IMG/VR virus record: IMGVR_UViG_3300025000_000148
Location: 1-50,309 of that record
Reading direction: 5' to 3' (one strand)
Length of the DNA: 50,309 nucleotides
Source: a virus
Below, in pieces: positions 37,390-45,184 of this stretch. The position numbers were made by a program, and so were the translations under genes. Each line of letters starts with the position of its first letter. The stretch's first letter is position 1. The notes under the pieces are model-generated. The model was not told the DNA's origin and did no database searches. It was given only the letters and a program-made list of their open reading frames with translations.

Positions 37390-39093
37390 CTACGCGCCCC
37401 GGAGTACTTGCTCTGCGAGCCGCCTGACCCTGTCCGTCGTATCGGCCTGTAGGTGCATGGTCTCTCCGAACGGGTCGACTATCGGCTCTGCCTGCTGGCG
37501 TTTGAGGTTGAGCACCTCGGCGACCACGGGATCGGACCCGGAGTCCGCCACTAGGAAGTAGGCTACCACCGGATCGGGTTGTCCGTCACGCCGAAGCCTG
37601 CCGATGCACTGATGGTGGATGTATGGAGACCAGTCCAGCTCCCCGAAGACCGCGACCCGTGAGAGCTTCTCCAGCCCGTCCAGACCCGCACCCGAGCGCA
37701 GGCTCATCACCAGTATGCGGCTGTCCTTGCTTTCGAAGGCCTGCAGGGCGGAGCGCTTGGCCGCCGGGCTTTGCTTGCCCGTGTAGAAGACCGGGTTGAA
37801 CTCCGATAGCGCCTCGGCCCATATCGAGTAGACGTCGTGGTGCCATCCGAACAGCACCACCTTGTCCTCGCTCTCCAGGATCATCTTCACGAACTCCGCC
37901 ACGTAGCGGGCTTTCGCGACCCCCGTGGCGCGGCGCATCTGCCAGTCAAGGTCGCCAGCCGCCTTGAATACCTCGGCCTTGCTTCCCGCCCGGTCCACGA
38001 TCATGCGCGCGAGGTCGAGCACTCCTTTCGACATCTCCGAGAGCAGGTGCTCGTCGAGTTCGATCGTGTGCGGGACCCTGATGTCTGCGGGTAGCTCCCG
38101 GCCGACGTCTTTCCGCGTCCGCCCCAGCATCAGCCCGGACTCCTTGAGGTATGCGCCGAGCGCCTTGGGGTCTTTCACCATCACGTGCCCGTTGGGCATC
38201 GAGTGCCCCCACTCCCGGATGAACTCCTCGCGGGTGCCAAGCGCGTCGTTGTCGAGCGCGCTGATGACGCTGTGGATCTCACCGCCGTAGTTGTAGATCG
38301 GTGTGGCCGTGAGCCCGATGCGGTAGCGTGCCCCGTCCGCTATCTGGGCCGCGGCAACGTACTTCAGCGACTCGGTGCGGCGCAGCTCCTGTGCCTCGTC
38401 GAAGATGACGGTGCGGATGTTGCCCGCCAGATGGTCCGCCCAGCCGGCGAGCTTCGCGTAGTTGCAGATCAGGACGTGGGGCTCGTGGCCTTTGAGCTCG
38501 CGCACCTTCGAGAAGGCATAGGGCGTGCCTTTGCGCAGGATGTGCCCGCGCAGCATCGGGAAGGTCTCGGCCAGTTCTCCGAGCCACTGCTCGGGTAGGT
38601 GTGTGAGTGTGACCACCAGCATCGGTAGCGCCTCGGGATCGCGCGCCGTGAGCAGTCCCGAGAAGCTCTTGCCGAGTCCCACGTCGTCTGTGAGCAGAAG
38701 CCTGCCGGTCGTGAGCACCACATCGGATGCCACGAGCTGGTAGTCACGCGGCTCCCGGACCGGTTCCATCATCCCTTCGAGATGTGGCCGCTCTCCCGAC
38801 AGTATCGCGCGCACCGCGACCTCTGAACGGATGTGCGCTGCTGCGCTGGCCTCGAGCCGCGCTCTGTCCTCCTCGCTCATCTCCATGGGGTAGCGCTCGA
38901 GTATCCACGCCAGGTCGCGGCACACCTCCCGTGTGTCGCGCACGGTGATCTTTCCCGTGCGGTAGGTGTGGACGCGCGGGAGCAGTCGCTTGAGCCGGAT
39001 CATGACGTCCGGGCGGGCCTCGATCTCCCACACCGGTGTCTTCTCGGCATCGTGCCACCCCTCGCGATACGTGATCGTCCCGTTCACAGACAT
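37390..39093 (-). CDS. SNF2-type DEAD-like helicase/ATPase
   Basis: 567 residues. Motif I DDVGLGKS (136-143), Ia TLTHLPEQW, II FDEAQE (231-236), III GLTATP (260-265), a later VVLFGWHHDVY, and VI QCIGRLRRDGQ. The form is that of phage SNF2-like proteins with a short N-terminal region and no insertion domain. It would translocate on double-stranded DNA, for example to strip proteins or aid replication or recombination. It overlaps by ten bases the nuclease-like gene upstream, and the two may work together. Confidence 0.9.
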   Translation of the reverse strand: MSVNGTITYREGWHDAEKTPVWEIEARPDVMIRLKRLLPRVHTYRTGKITVRDTREVCRDLAWILERYPMEMSEEDRARLEASAAAHIRSEVAVRAILSGERPHLEGMMEPVREPRDYQLVASDVVLTTGRLLLTDDVGLGKSFSGLLTARDPEALPMLVVTLTHLPEQWLGELAETFPMLRGHILRKGTPYAFSKVRELKGHEPHVLICNYAKLAGWADHLAGNIRTVIFDEAQELRRTESLKYVAAAQIADGARYRIGLTATPIYNYGGEIHSVISALDNDALGTREEFIREWGHSMPNGHVMVKDPKALGAYLKESGLMLGRTRKDVGRELPADIRVPHTIELDEHLLSEMSKGVLDLARMIVDRAGSKAEVFKAAGDLDWQMRRATGVAKARYVAEFVKMILESEDKVVLFGWHHDVYSIWAEALSEFNPVFYTGKQSPAAKRSALQAFESKDSRILVMSLRSGAGLDGLEKLSRVAVFGELDWSPYIHHQCIGRLRRDGQPDPVVAYFLVADSGSDPVVAEVLNLKRQQAEPIVDPFGETMHLQADTTDRVRRLAEQVLRGA

Positions 39094-39431
39094 ATCAGGC
39101 TCACGGTCTCTAGCGGCTTGCCGCCGATCGCGTCAGGCATCATGTGGCGGGCCCGGTTCGTCACGAGGATGAGCGCCTCGATCTCATCGTGTGCCGCATA
39201 GCGCTCGAGTTGCCCCAACACGTCGCGCTGTCTGCCCGCGACCTTGACCTCGATGCCGACGCCCTGTGCCAGCAGGTCGATACGGTCTCGCGGGCTCAGA
39301 ATGACCTCCCGGACCGCTGGGATGCCTGCGCGCTCGAGCGCCTCGGCGATCTGCTCCTGGAGCTCTGTTTCGTTCGCGTATCGGTACGAGTACGCTCGGA
39401 TGGCGATGGCGATGGTGAGCAGCGCTGTCAC
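39084..39431 (-). CDS. PD-(D/E)XK (VRR-NUC-like) nuclease
   Basis: 115 residues from a GTG overlapping the regulator-like gene's stop (GTGA). E-rich helix (NETELQEQIAEALERAG), then REVILSPRDRIDLLAQGVGIEVKVAGRQRDVLGQL. D in DRID, and E and K in IEVK, give the D...E-x-K catalytic site, and the following RQRDVLGQLERY helix is typical. This type pairs with SNF2 helicases in many phages and may cut branched DNA. Confidence 0.8.
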   Translation of the reverse strand: MTALLTIAIAIRAYSYRYANETELQEQIAEALERAGIPAVREVILSPRDRIDLLAQGVGIEVKVAGRQRDVLGQLERYAAHDEIEALILVTNRARHMMPDAIGGKPLETVSLICL

Positions 39432-39733
39432 GACACCGGCCCCGGACGCAGGGTCCCGCCCGCCTCCCCCTCGACCAACCCGCGCTTGCGCAGCCGGACC
39501 AGGTGCTCGTGAACGGTCGAGATTGAGAGCCCCGTGTGCTCGCACAGGCTCCGTGTCGTCACCCGTCCGTCGCGCATGTACACCACCGCCAGCGCGTGAA
39601 GTATCCGCATCCTCGCGGGGGTGAACATCACACCTCCACCGTTGCGGCGGTTCGCTGCGCAGTGCTTGCACTCTCGGGCTCTGGGGTCCATCAGGTGTGT
39701 GCAGCCTTCGTTGGGGCATGGGATGTATCGCAC
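39428..39733 (-). CDS. Zinc-ribbon winged-helix regulator
   Basis: 101 residues from a GTG behind AAGGAGGACCC. CPNEGCTHLMDPRARECKHC (C-x4-C ... C-x2-C) is a zinc ribbon. Then comes a winged helix: MRILHALAVVYMRDGRVTTRSL, CEHTGLSISTVHEHLVRLRKRGLV, as in MarR/ArsR/IclR-type regulators. A probable phage transcription factor, possibly for the middle-to-late switch; its targets are not visible. Confidence 0.75.
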   Translation of the reverse strand: MRYIPCPNEGCTHLMDPRARECKHCAANRRNGGGVMFTPARMRILHALAVVYMRDGRVTTRSLCEHTGLSISTVHEHLVRLRKRGLVEGEAGGTLRPGPVS

Positions 39734-39747
39734 GGGTCCTCCTTCGG

Positions 39748-40026
39748 TCAGAACAGGGTCAGGTGCTGGTCGCTGAACAGCTCGTTGCTCATGTGCGCCA
39801 CGTCGACCCACGTGATGGTCAGGGCTCTGTCTCCCGCTACGATCCGAAGTCCTTTGCTGCGGTACGTGTCGACGAATGCCACGGTGCCGTCTTCGAGTAT
39901 CCAGGTCGAACCGCCGACACCGTACTCGCGTTTGACGGCCGCTGCGTCGCATGCGCCTTCCGCACATAGGCGCCTGATCCTCTCGTGGTAGCCCTGGACG
40001 CATGAGCCCCGGGTCTCGAGGTCCAT
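39748..40026 (-). CDS. Hypothetical protein
   Basis: 92 residues; the ATG overlaps the previous stop (TGATG). It begins MDLETRGSCVQGYHERIRRLC and ends in strands (STWILEDGTVAFVDTYRSKGLRIVAGDRALTITWVDV). It has three cysteines in the first 25 residues. No family recognised. Confidence 0.6.
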   Translation of the reverse strand: MDLETRGSCVQGYHERIRRLCAEGACDAAAVKREYGVGGSTWILEDGTVAFVDTYRSKGLRIVAGDRALTITWVDVAHMSNELFSDQHLTLF

Positions 40027-40280
40027 CAGAACATCGCCTCCTGCTGGGGTGTGCGCGAACATGGGGCTCCCCACTCGACCAAAGCACCCACACTCGCGTC
40101 ATGGCAGCACGGCGGCAGTTCGACGCGGCGGGGATGACCGGTATGCGTGCAGTAGGCCCGAGTGCAGAGCCGATCGGTGCGCGACGGGAAGTCACCCGAG
40201 AAGTCTTCGGGAGGGCGCAGGAAGAACAGCGTCGAGCCCGACACGTGCAGCGACGAGCAATCCCAGGTGCAGCGCTTCAT
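40026..40280 (-). CDS. Cysteine-rich hypothetical protein
   Basis: 84 residues; ATG overlaps the upstream stop. Seven cysteines are spread in CTWDC, LCTRAYC, PPCC and APC contexts, a metal-binding or disulphide pattern. FFLRPPEDFSGDFPSRTDRL is the only ordered-looking strand/helix part. Function unknown. Confidence 0.6.
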   Translation of the reverse strand: MKRCTWDCSSLHVSGSTLFFLRPPEDFSGDFPSRTDRLCTRAYCTHTGHPRRVELPPCCHDASVGALVEWGAPCSRTPQQEAMF

Positions 40281-41185
40281 AGCGTGATCCCCCGAGATCC
40301 GCGACCGGTCCGCCTGCCGGTGGACTTCTTGCGCTTCCTTTGTCCCCTGCGGTTGGCGCACCGGGCTTTCAGTACCTCACCTCTGTTGATGCTGCGAGTG
40401 ATCCCGGCCTGCTCGAACCTGTTGCACGCCACCCTCTGCCCGGGAGTCGATCGGAACAACCGAAGCATCTTGCGGGCCGTCTGCGCCTCCACCTGTGTCT
40501 CATCCCATTGGAGGGCGCCCCGGTATCCGAGCCTCTCCGCTATCCAGGCCTGAGACCACCCCCGGCACATCATGTCGGCGACCATCTCCCACACGGGTAG
40601 CGCGTCCACGAGCTGTCTTGGGCGCTCCGCGTCGAAGCGCACCGCGAGGAGCTTGTCGGATGTCGTCTTGCGGATCTGCTCAGGCGGCGGGGTTCCTCGC
40701 TCAGACCTTCCAGCGACGAGCACGTAGACCGTCTTCGGATTGACGCCCGCCTTCTCGGCGATGCGCTTGTACCCCATCCCGTGCGACATCAGTTTCGCGA
40801 CGTGCTCGCGGGCCGCCGTGGCCGCTACGTTGCCCGCCTTCCCGTACGCCTTGAGCTTCCTGCGGCCCGACTCATACGCGTTGTTGGCCGCGCGGCATCT
40901 ATCGCAGTGGCAACCCTCGAGGATGTACTTGCGCCGGTCTCCGTGCGGGTAGGTACCCCGCTTGGCTCCCACCTTGTGTGTCTGCCGCTTATCCGTGAGC
41001 GTCACCCAGGCCACCGGCACGCGCTCACGGTGGAATCCGATCTCCCGGGCAATCGCCTCCCGGGCTTTGGCCCGCGCGCGTATCTCGCTCGTCTCGTTGA
41101 CCTGCGTGGTGTGGCGCTTGGGAGTCTTGCGCCCCTTGACCGGGACCTTCGCGAGGTATGTGAAGACGTAGTGAGTGCGTCTCAT
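40277..41185 (-). CDS. Helix-turn-helix protein with CxCxxC knuckle
   Basis: 302 residues; ATG overlaps the previous stop (TGATG). GTYPHGDRRKYILEGCHCDRCRAANNAYESGRRKLKAYG (Cys 92, 94, 97) is an arrangement I recall from actinobacterial phage DNA-binding proteins. It is followed by a helix-turn-helix (AKLMSHGMGYKRIAEKAGVNPKTVYVLVAG, about 120-150). A second one appears near 205-225 (GWSQAWIAERLGY). The tail is strongly basic. It may be a transcription regulator or nucleoid-type protein. Confidence 0.7.
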   Translation of the reverse strand: MRRTHYVFTYLAKVPVKGRKTPKRHTTQVNETSEIRARAKAREAIAREIGFHRERVPVAWVTLTDKRQTHKVGAKRGTYPHGDRRKYILEGCHCDRCRAANNAYESGRRKLKAYGKAGNVAATAAREHVAKLMSHGMGYKRIAEKAGVNPKTVYVLVAGRSERGTPPPEQIRKTTSDKLLAVRFDAERPRQLVDALPVWEMVADMMCRGWSQAWIAERLGYRGALQWDETQVEAQTARKMLRLFRSTPGQRVACNRFEQAGITRSINRGEVLKARCANRRGQRKRKKSTGRRTGRGSRGITL

Positions 41186-41331
41186 CACACCCGCCGCCAG
41201 TTCCCATACGGCGCGATGATCGTCCGCCCGTCGTCGAGTCTGACACCGGTGTTTCGCGGCCCCGGCCCCACACCTTGCGCGAGCTTCACGCCTTCGAGCC
41301 CGTAGAGCGGGTGTGAGTGGTCGCGGTTCAC
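41185..41331 (-). CDS. Small hypothetical protein, 48 residues
   Basis: GTG overlaps the DUF4031 stop (GTGA). Sequence (M)NRDHSHPLYGLEGVKLAQG, then RLDDGRTIIAPYGNWRRV, looks like a small SH3-like strand set. It is coupled to both neighbours. Function unknown. Confidence 0.55.
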   Translation of the reverse strand: MNRDHSHPLYGLEGVKLAQGVGPGPRNTGVRLDDGRTIIAPYGNWRRV

Positions 41332-41597
41332 GTAGCGCAAGCGGATAGGATCAGCTTGCCGTGGACTATCCGCCCCATCTCCCCGAACCCGATCGGGGTC
41401 GCGCCCAGCTCCACCGCGTGCTTGCGCTTGCGAGCGCTCAGATCGTAGTGCTCCTTGTACGTCCCCGCGTCTTGGAGCCAGTCGGGCTTGAGCCGCAGCT
41501 CCCTCGCGATCTGCTCCAGCTCCTCGGATGTGTCCGCGATCAGGTGACACCACTTCCGATTGCCCCTGTGCGTCGTCATGCCGTCGACGTATACCAT
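41328..41597 (-). CDS. DUF4031 protein
   Basis: 89 residues after GGGGGGAGC. MVYVDGMTTHRGNRKWCHLIADTSEELEQIARELRLK, then HYDLSARKRKHAVELGA, matches DUF4031, a small conserved protein of phages and bacteria whose function is not established. The length is normal for the family. Confidence 0.85.
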   Translation of the reverse strand: MVYVDGMTTHRGNRKWCHLIADTSEELEQIARELRLKPDWLQDAGTYKEHYDLSARKRKHAVELGATPIGFGEMGRIVHGKLILSACAT

Positions 41598-41606
41598 GCT
41601 CCCCCC

Positions 41607-41801
41607 TCACTCGCCGGCCTCCTCTACGGTGACCGTCCATCGCTTCGGCAGTTTCTTGAGCAGTGTGTCTGGGGTCCTCTTGTCGTTCGCCGGGACTCTC
41701 AGCTCCTGGCCGTCTTGCAGCGCGAGCACGAGTTCCTTGACGAGCGTCTCCCCGCCCTCGACCCGGATGCTCACGCCGCACAGTGTCGCTTTGATCCTCA
41801 T
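41607..41801 (-). CDS. Small hypothetical protein, 64 residues
   Basis: ATG overlaps the upstream stop. MRIKATLCGVSIRVEGGETLV followed by helices (KELVLALQDGQELRVP, PDTLLKKLPKRW) ending TVTVEEAGE. Alpha/beta; no motif. Confidence 0.6.
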   Translation of the reverse strand: MRIKATLCGVSIRVEGGETLVKELVLALQDGQELRVPANDKRTPDTLLKKLPKRWTVTVEEAGE

Positions 41802-42070
41802 GCCAGGCCCTTGAGGTTTCCGGGCAGCTGCATGGCCGTGATCAGCGTGGTCTCTGCGAAGCACCACACCGCTCCTTGGTGGACGCGCAGGTGCGTGGCC
41901 TTCTCCCGTGCCAGGTACACCCCGTCCAGGTAGCGCTTCATCCTCCCGGTGTAGTCCCCGTGGCACTTGCCGTCTCGATACGCCCGCTCAGCGGCTGTCT
42001 GGTGCGATCGCTTGGGGAGTCCGAGGCGCTCGTGGATGCGCTTGTGGGCGTGGCGGGTGACGGTGATCAT
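41798..42070 (-). CDS. Small basic hypothetical protein
   Basis: 90 residues; ATG overlaps the upstream stop. MITVTRHAHKRIHERLGLPK..., then a strand-rich end (HLRVHQGAVWCFAETTLITAMQLP). I recall this short form (RHAHKR-x-ERLGL) from phages; it has the look of a RelE/BrnT-like mini-fold but lacks clear catalytic residues. Confidence 0.6.
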   Translation of the reverse strand: MITVTRHAHKRIHERLGLPKRSHQTAAERAYRDGKCHGDYTGRMKRYLDGVYLAREKATHLRVHQGAVWCFAETTLITAMQLPGNLKGLA

Positions 42071-42369
42071 CCCGGCATCTTCCATACCGGTCCCCACTCG
42101 CGGAAGTCCTCGATGTGCGCTTGCGCCAGCTCACGCATCGCGACGCGGTTCTCCTCGACCTGGTCGCGGTATGGCTTGTGCTGCTCGATCCTCTCGGCGA
42201 TCAGCGCGTTGCGCTCGGAGATCGATTCGTCGAGAGCGGCCATCGGGTAGACGGTGCCGCACACGGGGCAGATCATGCCCGAAATCTCAACGCCGTCAGC
42301 TAGCCGCTCTCTGCGCACGGAGGTCTCGAGGTCGAACTTCTTGCGGCAGTTGTCGCAGTCGATGAGCAT
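42067..42369 (-). CDS. Zinc-ribbon coiled-coil protein
   Basis: 100 residues after GAAGGAGGATCGC. CDNCRKKFDLE ... MICPVCGTVYP is a classic four-cysteine zinc ribbon. The rest is a charged helix (ISERNALIAERIEQHKPYRDQVEENRV). It is the first gene after the 42.43-kb promoter candidate. It could be a transcription or translation factor; unassigned. Confidence 0.7.
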   Translation of the reverse strand: MLIDCDNCRKKFDLETSVRRERLADGVEISGMICPVCGTVYPMAALDESISERNALIAERIEQHKPYRDQVEENRVAMRELAQAHIEDFREWGPVWKMPG

Positions 42370-42401
42370 TGCGATCCTCCTTCGGTAGTCCGGTCACGTC
42401 C

Positions 42402-42431
42402 GATGGTGCCATAGCACATGGACGCTGTCAA
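42402..42431 (-). promoter_or_regulatory. Middle promoter candidate
   Basis: TTGACA at 42431-42426 on the minus strand is a perfect -35, in the same context (CGTTGACA-S-CGTCCA) as at the early promoter. The likely -10 is TGCTATGGC, an extended form, but at only 12 bases spacing; CACCAT at 18 is poor. GTGC/GCAC arms flank the -10 and could be an operator. It reads into the zinc-ribbon gene. Confidence 0.5.
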
Positions 42432-42437
42432 CGAGGA

Positions 42438-42641
42438 AAGGCCCGGACCTGCGCACCGCTTCCAACACGGATGACCAGTCCGCTACCCCAAGGGGCCGAA
42501 GGAGGAGGGCGCTGCAGGTACCGGAGCCTCGATACACGATACCACCTGCGTGCGACAATGCCGAAGGGCCGCCCGGGCGAACCCGGACGACCCCTCTCCT
42601 GCGTCCCCACGGCAGGCACCCTACTCAAGGATAGCCCACCG
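42438..42641. other. Intergenic region between accessory and middle blocks
   Basis: The longest run free of genes apart from the early promoter region. It contains the UUCG hairpin and several GC-rich short repeats. I see no gene on either strand that has both a start and a ribosome site. A segment near 42445-42490 has a tRNA-like look on the minus strand but fails in the T arm. Confidence 0.5.
42566..42593 (-). terminator. Strong hairpin with UUCG loop after the accessory block
   Basis: GGGTCGTCCGGG-TTCG-CCCGGGCGGCCC on the coding strand: twelve pairs, two of them G-U, capped by the very stable UUCG tetraloop. It is followed by TTCGGCATTG. It lies about 50 bases after the last accessory gene and 135 before the middle promoter, so it separates the two transcripts. 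Confidence 0.75.
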
Positions 42642-42839
42642 CTATTTGAGTGCCGGTGGCTGGCGGGTGTCATCCACGATAGCGAGTGCCTCGTCGATGC
42701 GGCGCCACAGCTCCGGCCACTCGTGGCGATGCCGTGCCATGATCGCGCGGTGGTACTCCGGGTTGAGCCCTGCGTTCGTGACCGCTGCGTGGATCCCCTC
42801 GATCGCTTCGAGGCATCGGTCTCCCACAGGTCCGCTCAT
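42642..42839 (-). CDS. Small hypothetical protein, 65 residues
   Basis: ATG overlaps the upstream stop. MSGPVGDRCLEAIEGIHAAVTNAGLNPEYHRAIMARHRHEWPELWRRI..., fully helical. It resembles small phage helical proteins of unknown role. Last gene before the UUCG terminator. Confidence 0.6.
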   Translation of the reverse strand: MSGPVGDRCLEAIEGIHAAVTNAGLNPEYHRAIMARHRHEWPELWRRIDEALAIVDDTRQPPALK

Positions 42840-43027
42840 AACTCCATCTCCGGACACGTCTTGCGGTACGGGCAGATACGGCACTCCATAGGCTCACCTG
42901 TCAGCTTGTGCGCCTCTGCTGTGGCCCGACCCATCATCCGGCTACCTGGCATGCCAGCGGGGGCAAGGTCGCAGCCCACGCAGCGCTCCGTGAACACGCG
43001 GACCTTCCCGAGCGCACACGTGCTCAT
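42836..43027 (-). CDS. Cysteine-rich protein, possible metal or Fe-S binding
   Basis: 63 residues; ATG overlaps the upstream stop. Cysteines: one in MSTC, then CVGC, and CRICPYRKTC near the end. Two C-x2-C pairs and a further Cys could hold zinc or an iron-sulphur cluster. Function unknown. Confidence 0.6.
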   Translation of the reverse strand: MSTCALGKVRVFTERCVGCDLAPAGMPGSRMMGRATAEAHKLTGEPMECRICPYRKTCPEMEL

Positions 43028-43302
43028 CGCGCTTCCTCGATCGCTTCCTTGAGTACGCTGTCGGCGTCCCCCTCTGTCAGCTCCGCCACCTTCTCGGCGA
43101 GAGCCCGTCCTGCCACCAGTGTCATCACGTCGGCCCCGGTGACGAGCTGTATCCCGTATGCGCTGAATCGCGGGATGCTCACCTCCGGATCCCACGCTTC
43201 GATCTCCTCGCCGTCCGGGTCGAGCACGGCGACGGACATATCCGCGTCCCCGCCCTCCTCGATCAACTCGAGGATCCTGCGTGCCAGTGTGCTCGCCTTC
43301 AT
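43024..43302 (-). CDS. Hypothetical protein
   Basis: 92 residues; ATG overlaps the upstream stop. MKASTLARRILELIEEGGDADMSVAVLDPDGEEIEAWDP: the opening helix and VAVLDPDGEE strand pattern occurs in many phage proteins of unknown function. The C-terminus is an acidic helix. Confidence 0.6.
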   Translation of the reverse strand: MKASTLARRILELIEEGGDADMSVAVLDPDGEEIEAWDPEVSIPRFSAYGIQLVTGADVMTLVAGRALAEKVAELTEGDADSVLKEAIEEAR

Positions 43303-43448
43303 TTGCCCTCCCTGGTCTCGCGCAGCACATCACGCACCGCGCTCCGGACGTCTGACTCGCTGATGCTCGACCGCCGAAGCACCCAGAGTGCAAGCAGCCA
43401 CCACACGCTCATATCCCCGACCCTGTTGAGGAACTCGGCGATCGTCAT
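43299..43448 (-). CDS. Small membrane protein
   Basis: 49 residues, MTIAEFLNRVGDMSVWWLLALWVLRRSS..., one hydrophobic helix (VWWLLALWVL), charged tail (DVRSAVRDVLRETREGK). The ATG follows the upstream stop by one base. It could act on the host membrane or be an exclusion factor; undetermined. Confidence 0.5.
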   Translation of the reverse strand: MTIAEFLNRVGDMSVWWLLALWVLRRSSISESDVRSAVRDVLRETREGK

Positions 43449-43449
43449 C

Positions 43450-43755
43450 TCACTGCTCCCGGATGAATAGATGCGCCCCGAGCGCGATGAGCGCCAGCGC
43501 GTCGGCCATATCCTCGAGCACATCATCCGCGGGCGCGCCCTCGCGGATCCACCGGGCGGATTGGGCGTTGTCGATAGCGCGGTCGAGCATCTCGTCCACA
43601 CTCTTGCCCTCCATCGTCCAGCCGTCGCGCTGCTTCTCCGCCATCCGCCTCTCAGCCAGCTCGAGGATCGGCACCATGAACGGCCGGACCTGTACTCCGA
43701 TACGCGCGTCTGTGTTGACGAGGTCTCCGTCCCAATCGATCGGGTCTATGTTCAT
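43450..43755 (-). CDS. Hypothetical protein
   Basis: 101 residues; ATG overlaps the next stop. The helical stretch EMLDRAIDNAQSARWIREG followed by DDVLEDMADALALIALGAHLF resembles small all-helical nucleotide-binding proteins (MazG-like) only in general form; the ExxE metal residues are not clear. Unassigned. Confidence 0.6.
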   Translation of the reverse strand: MNIDPIDWDGDLVNTDARIGVQVRPFMVPILELAERRMAEKQRDGWTMEGKSVDEMLDRAIDNAQSARWIREGAPADDVLEDMADALALIALGAHLFIREQ

Positions 43756-44030
43756 CTCACTCCCACCCTCCCGTGCTTGTTGCGCTTACGGTTGGTGCTG
43801 CCGCCCATCCCGCCGGCGGGTTGCCCGCCTATCCACGGCCCTGGCTGGTTCCGAAGCGACCGCGCCACCGCCTTGAGCATCCGGCGCTCTTTGCGCTCCC
43901 AGTCACGCGAGATGCGAATGCTCGCGGCTAGTCTGGCGACTGGGGCGAGTGCGGCGGCCATGCTGCGACAGAAGCGCTTGACGGCTTCGCCCGCCTTCTC
44001 CATCGAAGCGATCATCTGCTCGTAGCTCAT
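43752..44030 (-). CDS. Basic helical protein
   Basis: 92 residues. The ATG overlapping the DUF5131 stop is preferred because GGGGGAGG lies nine bases before it; an in-frame ATG three codons earlier is possible. MSYEQMIASMEKAGEAVKRFCRSM, a hydrophobic-basic helix and a Gly/Asn/Lys-rich tail (GGSTNRKRNKHGRVGVR). Similar charge to small nucleic-acid binding proteins. Confidence 0.6.
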   Translation of the reverse strand: MSYEQMIASMEKAGEAVKRFCRSMAAALAPVARLAASIRISRDWERKERRMLKAVARSLRNQPGPWIGGQPAGGMGGSTNRKRNKHGRVGVR

Positions 44031-45184
44031 GAGCCCCATCCTCCCCCGGCCACCGGGCGGTCGCGGTGCTCGACGCCGTCGAGTAGGTGTCCCGCTGCCT
44101 TCTTGCCTACGCAGCGCACCAAGACGGCCGTATCATCCGGCGTCCCCGTGTAGTTGGACCACCTGTACTCCTCGTCGCTTTCGACGGCGCACGTGCCCGG
44201 CTCGCCATTCGTGCAGATGTAGTGGTCCCACGGACCGCTCTCGTCGATCGTCCCATTCGACTCCTTGAAGTAAGGGTCGAAGTCATCCCACGTCCAAGCG
44301 CCTCTCTGCTTGAACATGAACGGCACGCCCGCAGCCGCGCACTGATCACGAACGGAGCGTGCCCACTCTGGGTGTATCGGTCTTGCGTTCGGGCCTGACT
44401 CGCCGCCCACGATCACCCAGTCAAGGGTCTTGGCTTGGCCGTGCCACTGCCCTGGGATCCCGTAGCGTCCCGTCAACACGTCCAGCGTCCAGGGGCCCGT
44501 GCCGTGCCCAGGCGGGTTGTACGTCAGCCCCATCAGGTCCACCGGTGCCAGTAGCGGTTCCATGGACACGAACCGGACGGCCGCCGGCGTCTGAAGCAGG
44601 ATCGGAATACGCTTGTCCGCCTGCTCCTGATTCTCTGCCGTCACACCGAGCCACACGTTCGGCAGAGGGCGGTTGTAGTTCGTCGTGGCGACGTGACCGT
44701 GGAGCGCGTTGACCGCGGTCAGGTGGCGCTGCCAGCCCTCATCGGTATGCGCCGCGAGGAAGTACTCGCGCATCGCCTGGGCTCGCTTGGTGAGGAACAC
44801 GAACGTGTGCTGCGGGCAGACTGTGGCCAGCGCCATGAGTTGGTCGATGTGGCCGTCAGGCACCTGCTCGTGGAACGTGTCGGCCAGGAAGTTCACGCCG
44901 ATCACTCTGCCCCGGCGCTTGCGTCTGACCGCCTCGATGCGCTTCTCGGCGTCTGGGTGGACAGCCACCATCCCGCTCCACTCGTATGGCCCGTGCTCAT
45001 TCCAGTAGGTGTCGTGACTGATCGCCGCGCATTGGAGCTCTGCGACCTCATGCCTCGAGATGAACGACAGTCGGCGTGTGGTCCTGATCGCGTAACAGTG
45101 GTTACACGCGGGAGAGACCTTAGAGCAACCGATCAGGGTGTTGAGCGTGTCGTCCAGGTAGTCGATTCGCGTGTTGTCGCTCAC
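44027..45184 (-). CDS. DUF5131 (phage Gp37/Gp68) protein, radical-SAM-like
   Basis: 385 residues from a GTG overlapping the ASCH stop. It starts SDNTRIDYLDDTLNTLIGCSKVSPACNHCYAIRTTRR, with C-x6-C-x2-C as in the Gp37/Gp68 family, which is thought to be related to radical-SAM enzymes. Further family blocks: GRVIGVNFLADTFHEQVP, HTFVFLTKRA, NVWLGVTAENQEQADKRIPILLQTPA, RFVSMEPLLAPV, WVIVGGESGPNARPIHPEWARSVRDQC and VPFMFKQRGAW. Length is usual. Its reaction is not established; DNA or RNA modification has been suggested for phage members. Confidence 0.92.
   Translation of the reverse strand: MSDNTRIDYLDDTLNTLIGCSKVSPACNHCYAIRTTRRLSFISRHEVAELQCAAISHDTYWNEHGPYEWSGMVAVHPDAEKRIEAVRRKRRGRVIGVNFLADTFHEQVPDGHIDQLMALATVCPQHTFVFLTKRAQAMREYFLAAHTDEGWQRHLTAVNALHGHVATTNYNRPLPNVWLGVTAENQEQADKRIPILLQTPAAVRFVSMEPLLAPVDLMGLTYNPPGHGTGPWTLDVLTGRYGIPGQWHGQAKTLDWVIVGGESGPNARPIHPEWARSVRDQCAAAGVPFMFKQRGAWTWDDFDPYFKESNGTIDESGPWDHYICTNGEPGTCAVESDEEYRWSNYTGTPDDTAVLVRCVGKKAAGHLLDGVEHRDRPVAGGGWGS

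Noticed and set aside
42440-42495. tRNA-like stretch on the minus strand (TAGCGGACTGGTCA...GGAAGCGG)
   Set aside because: The D-arm-like bases are present, but the acceptor stem does not pair, the anticodon stem has only three pairs, and there is no GTTCGA T loop.
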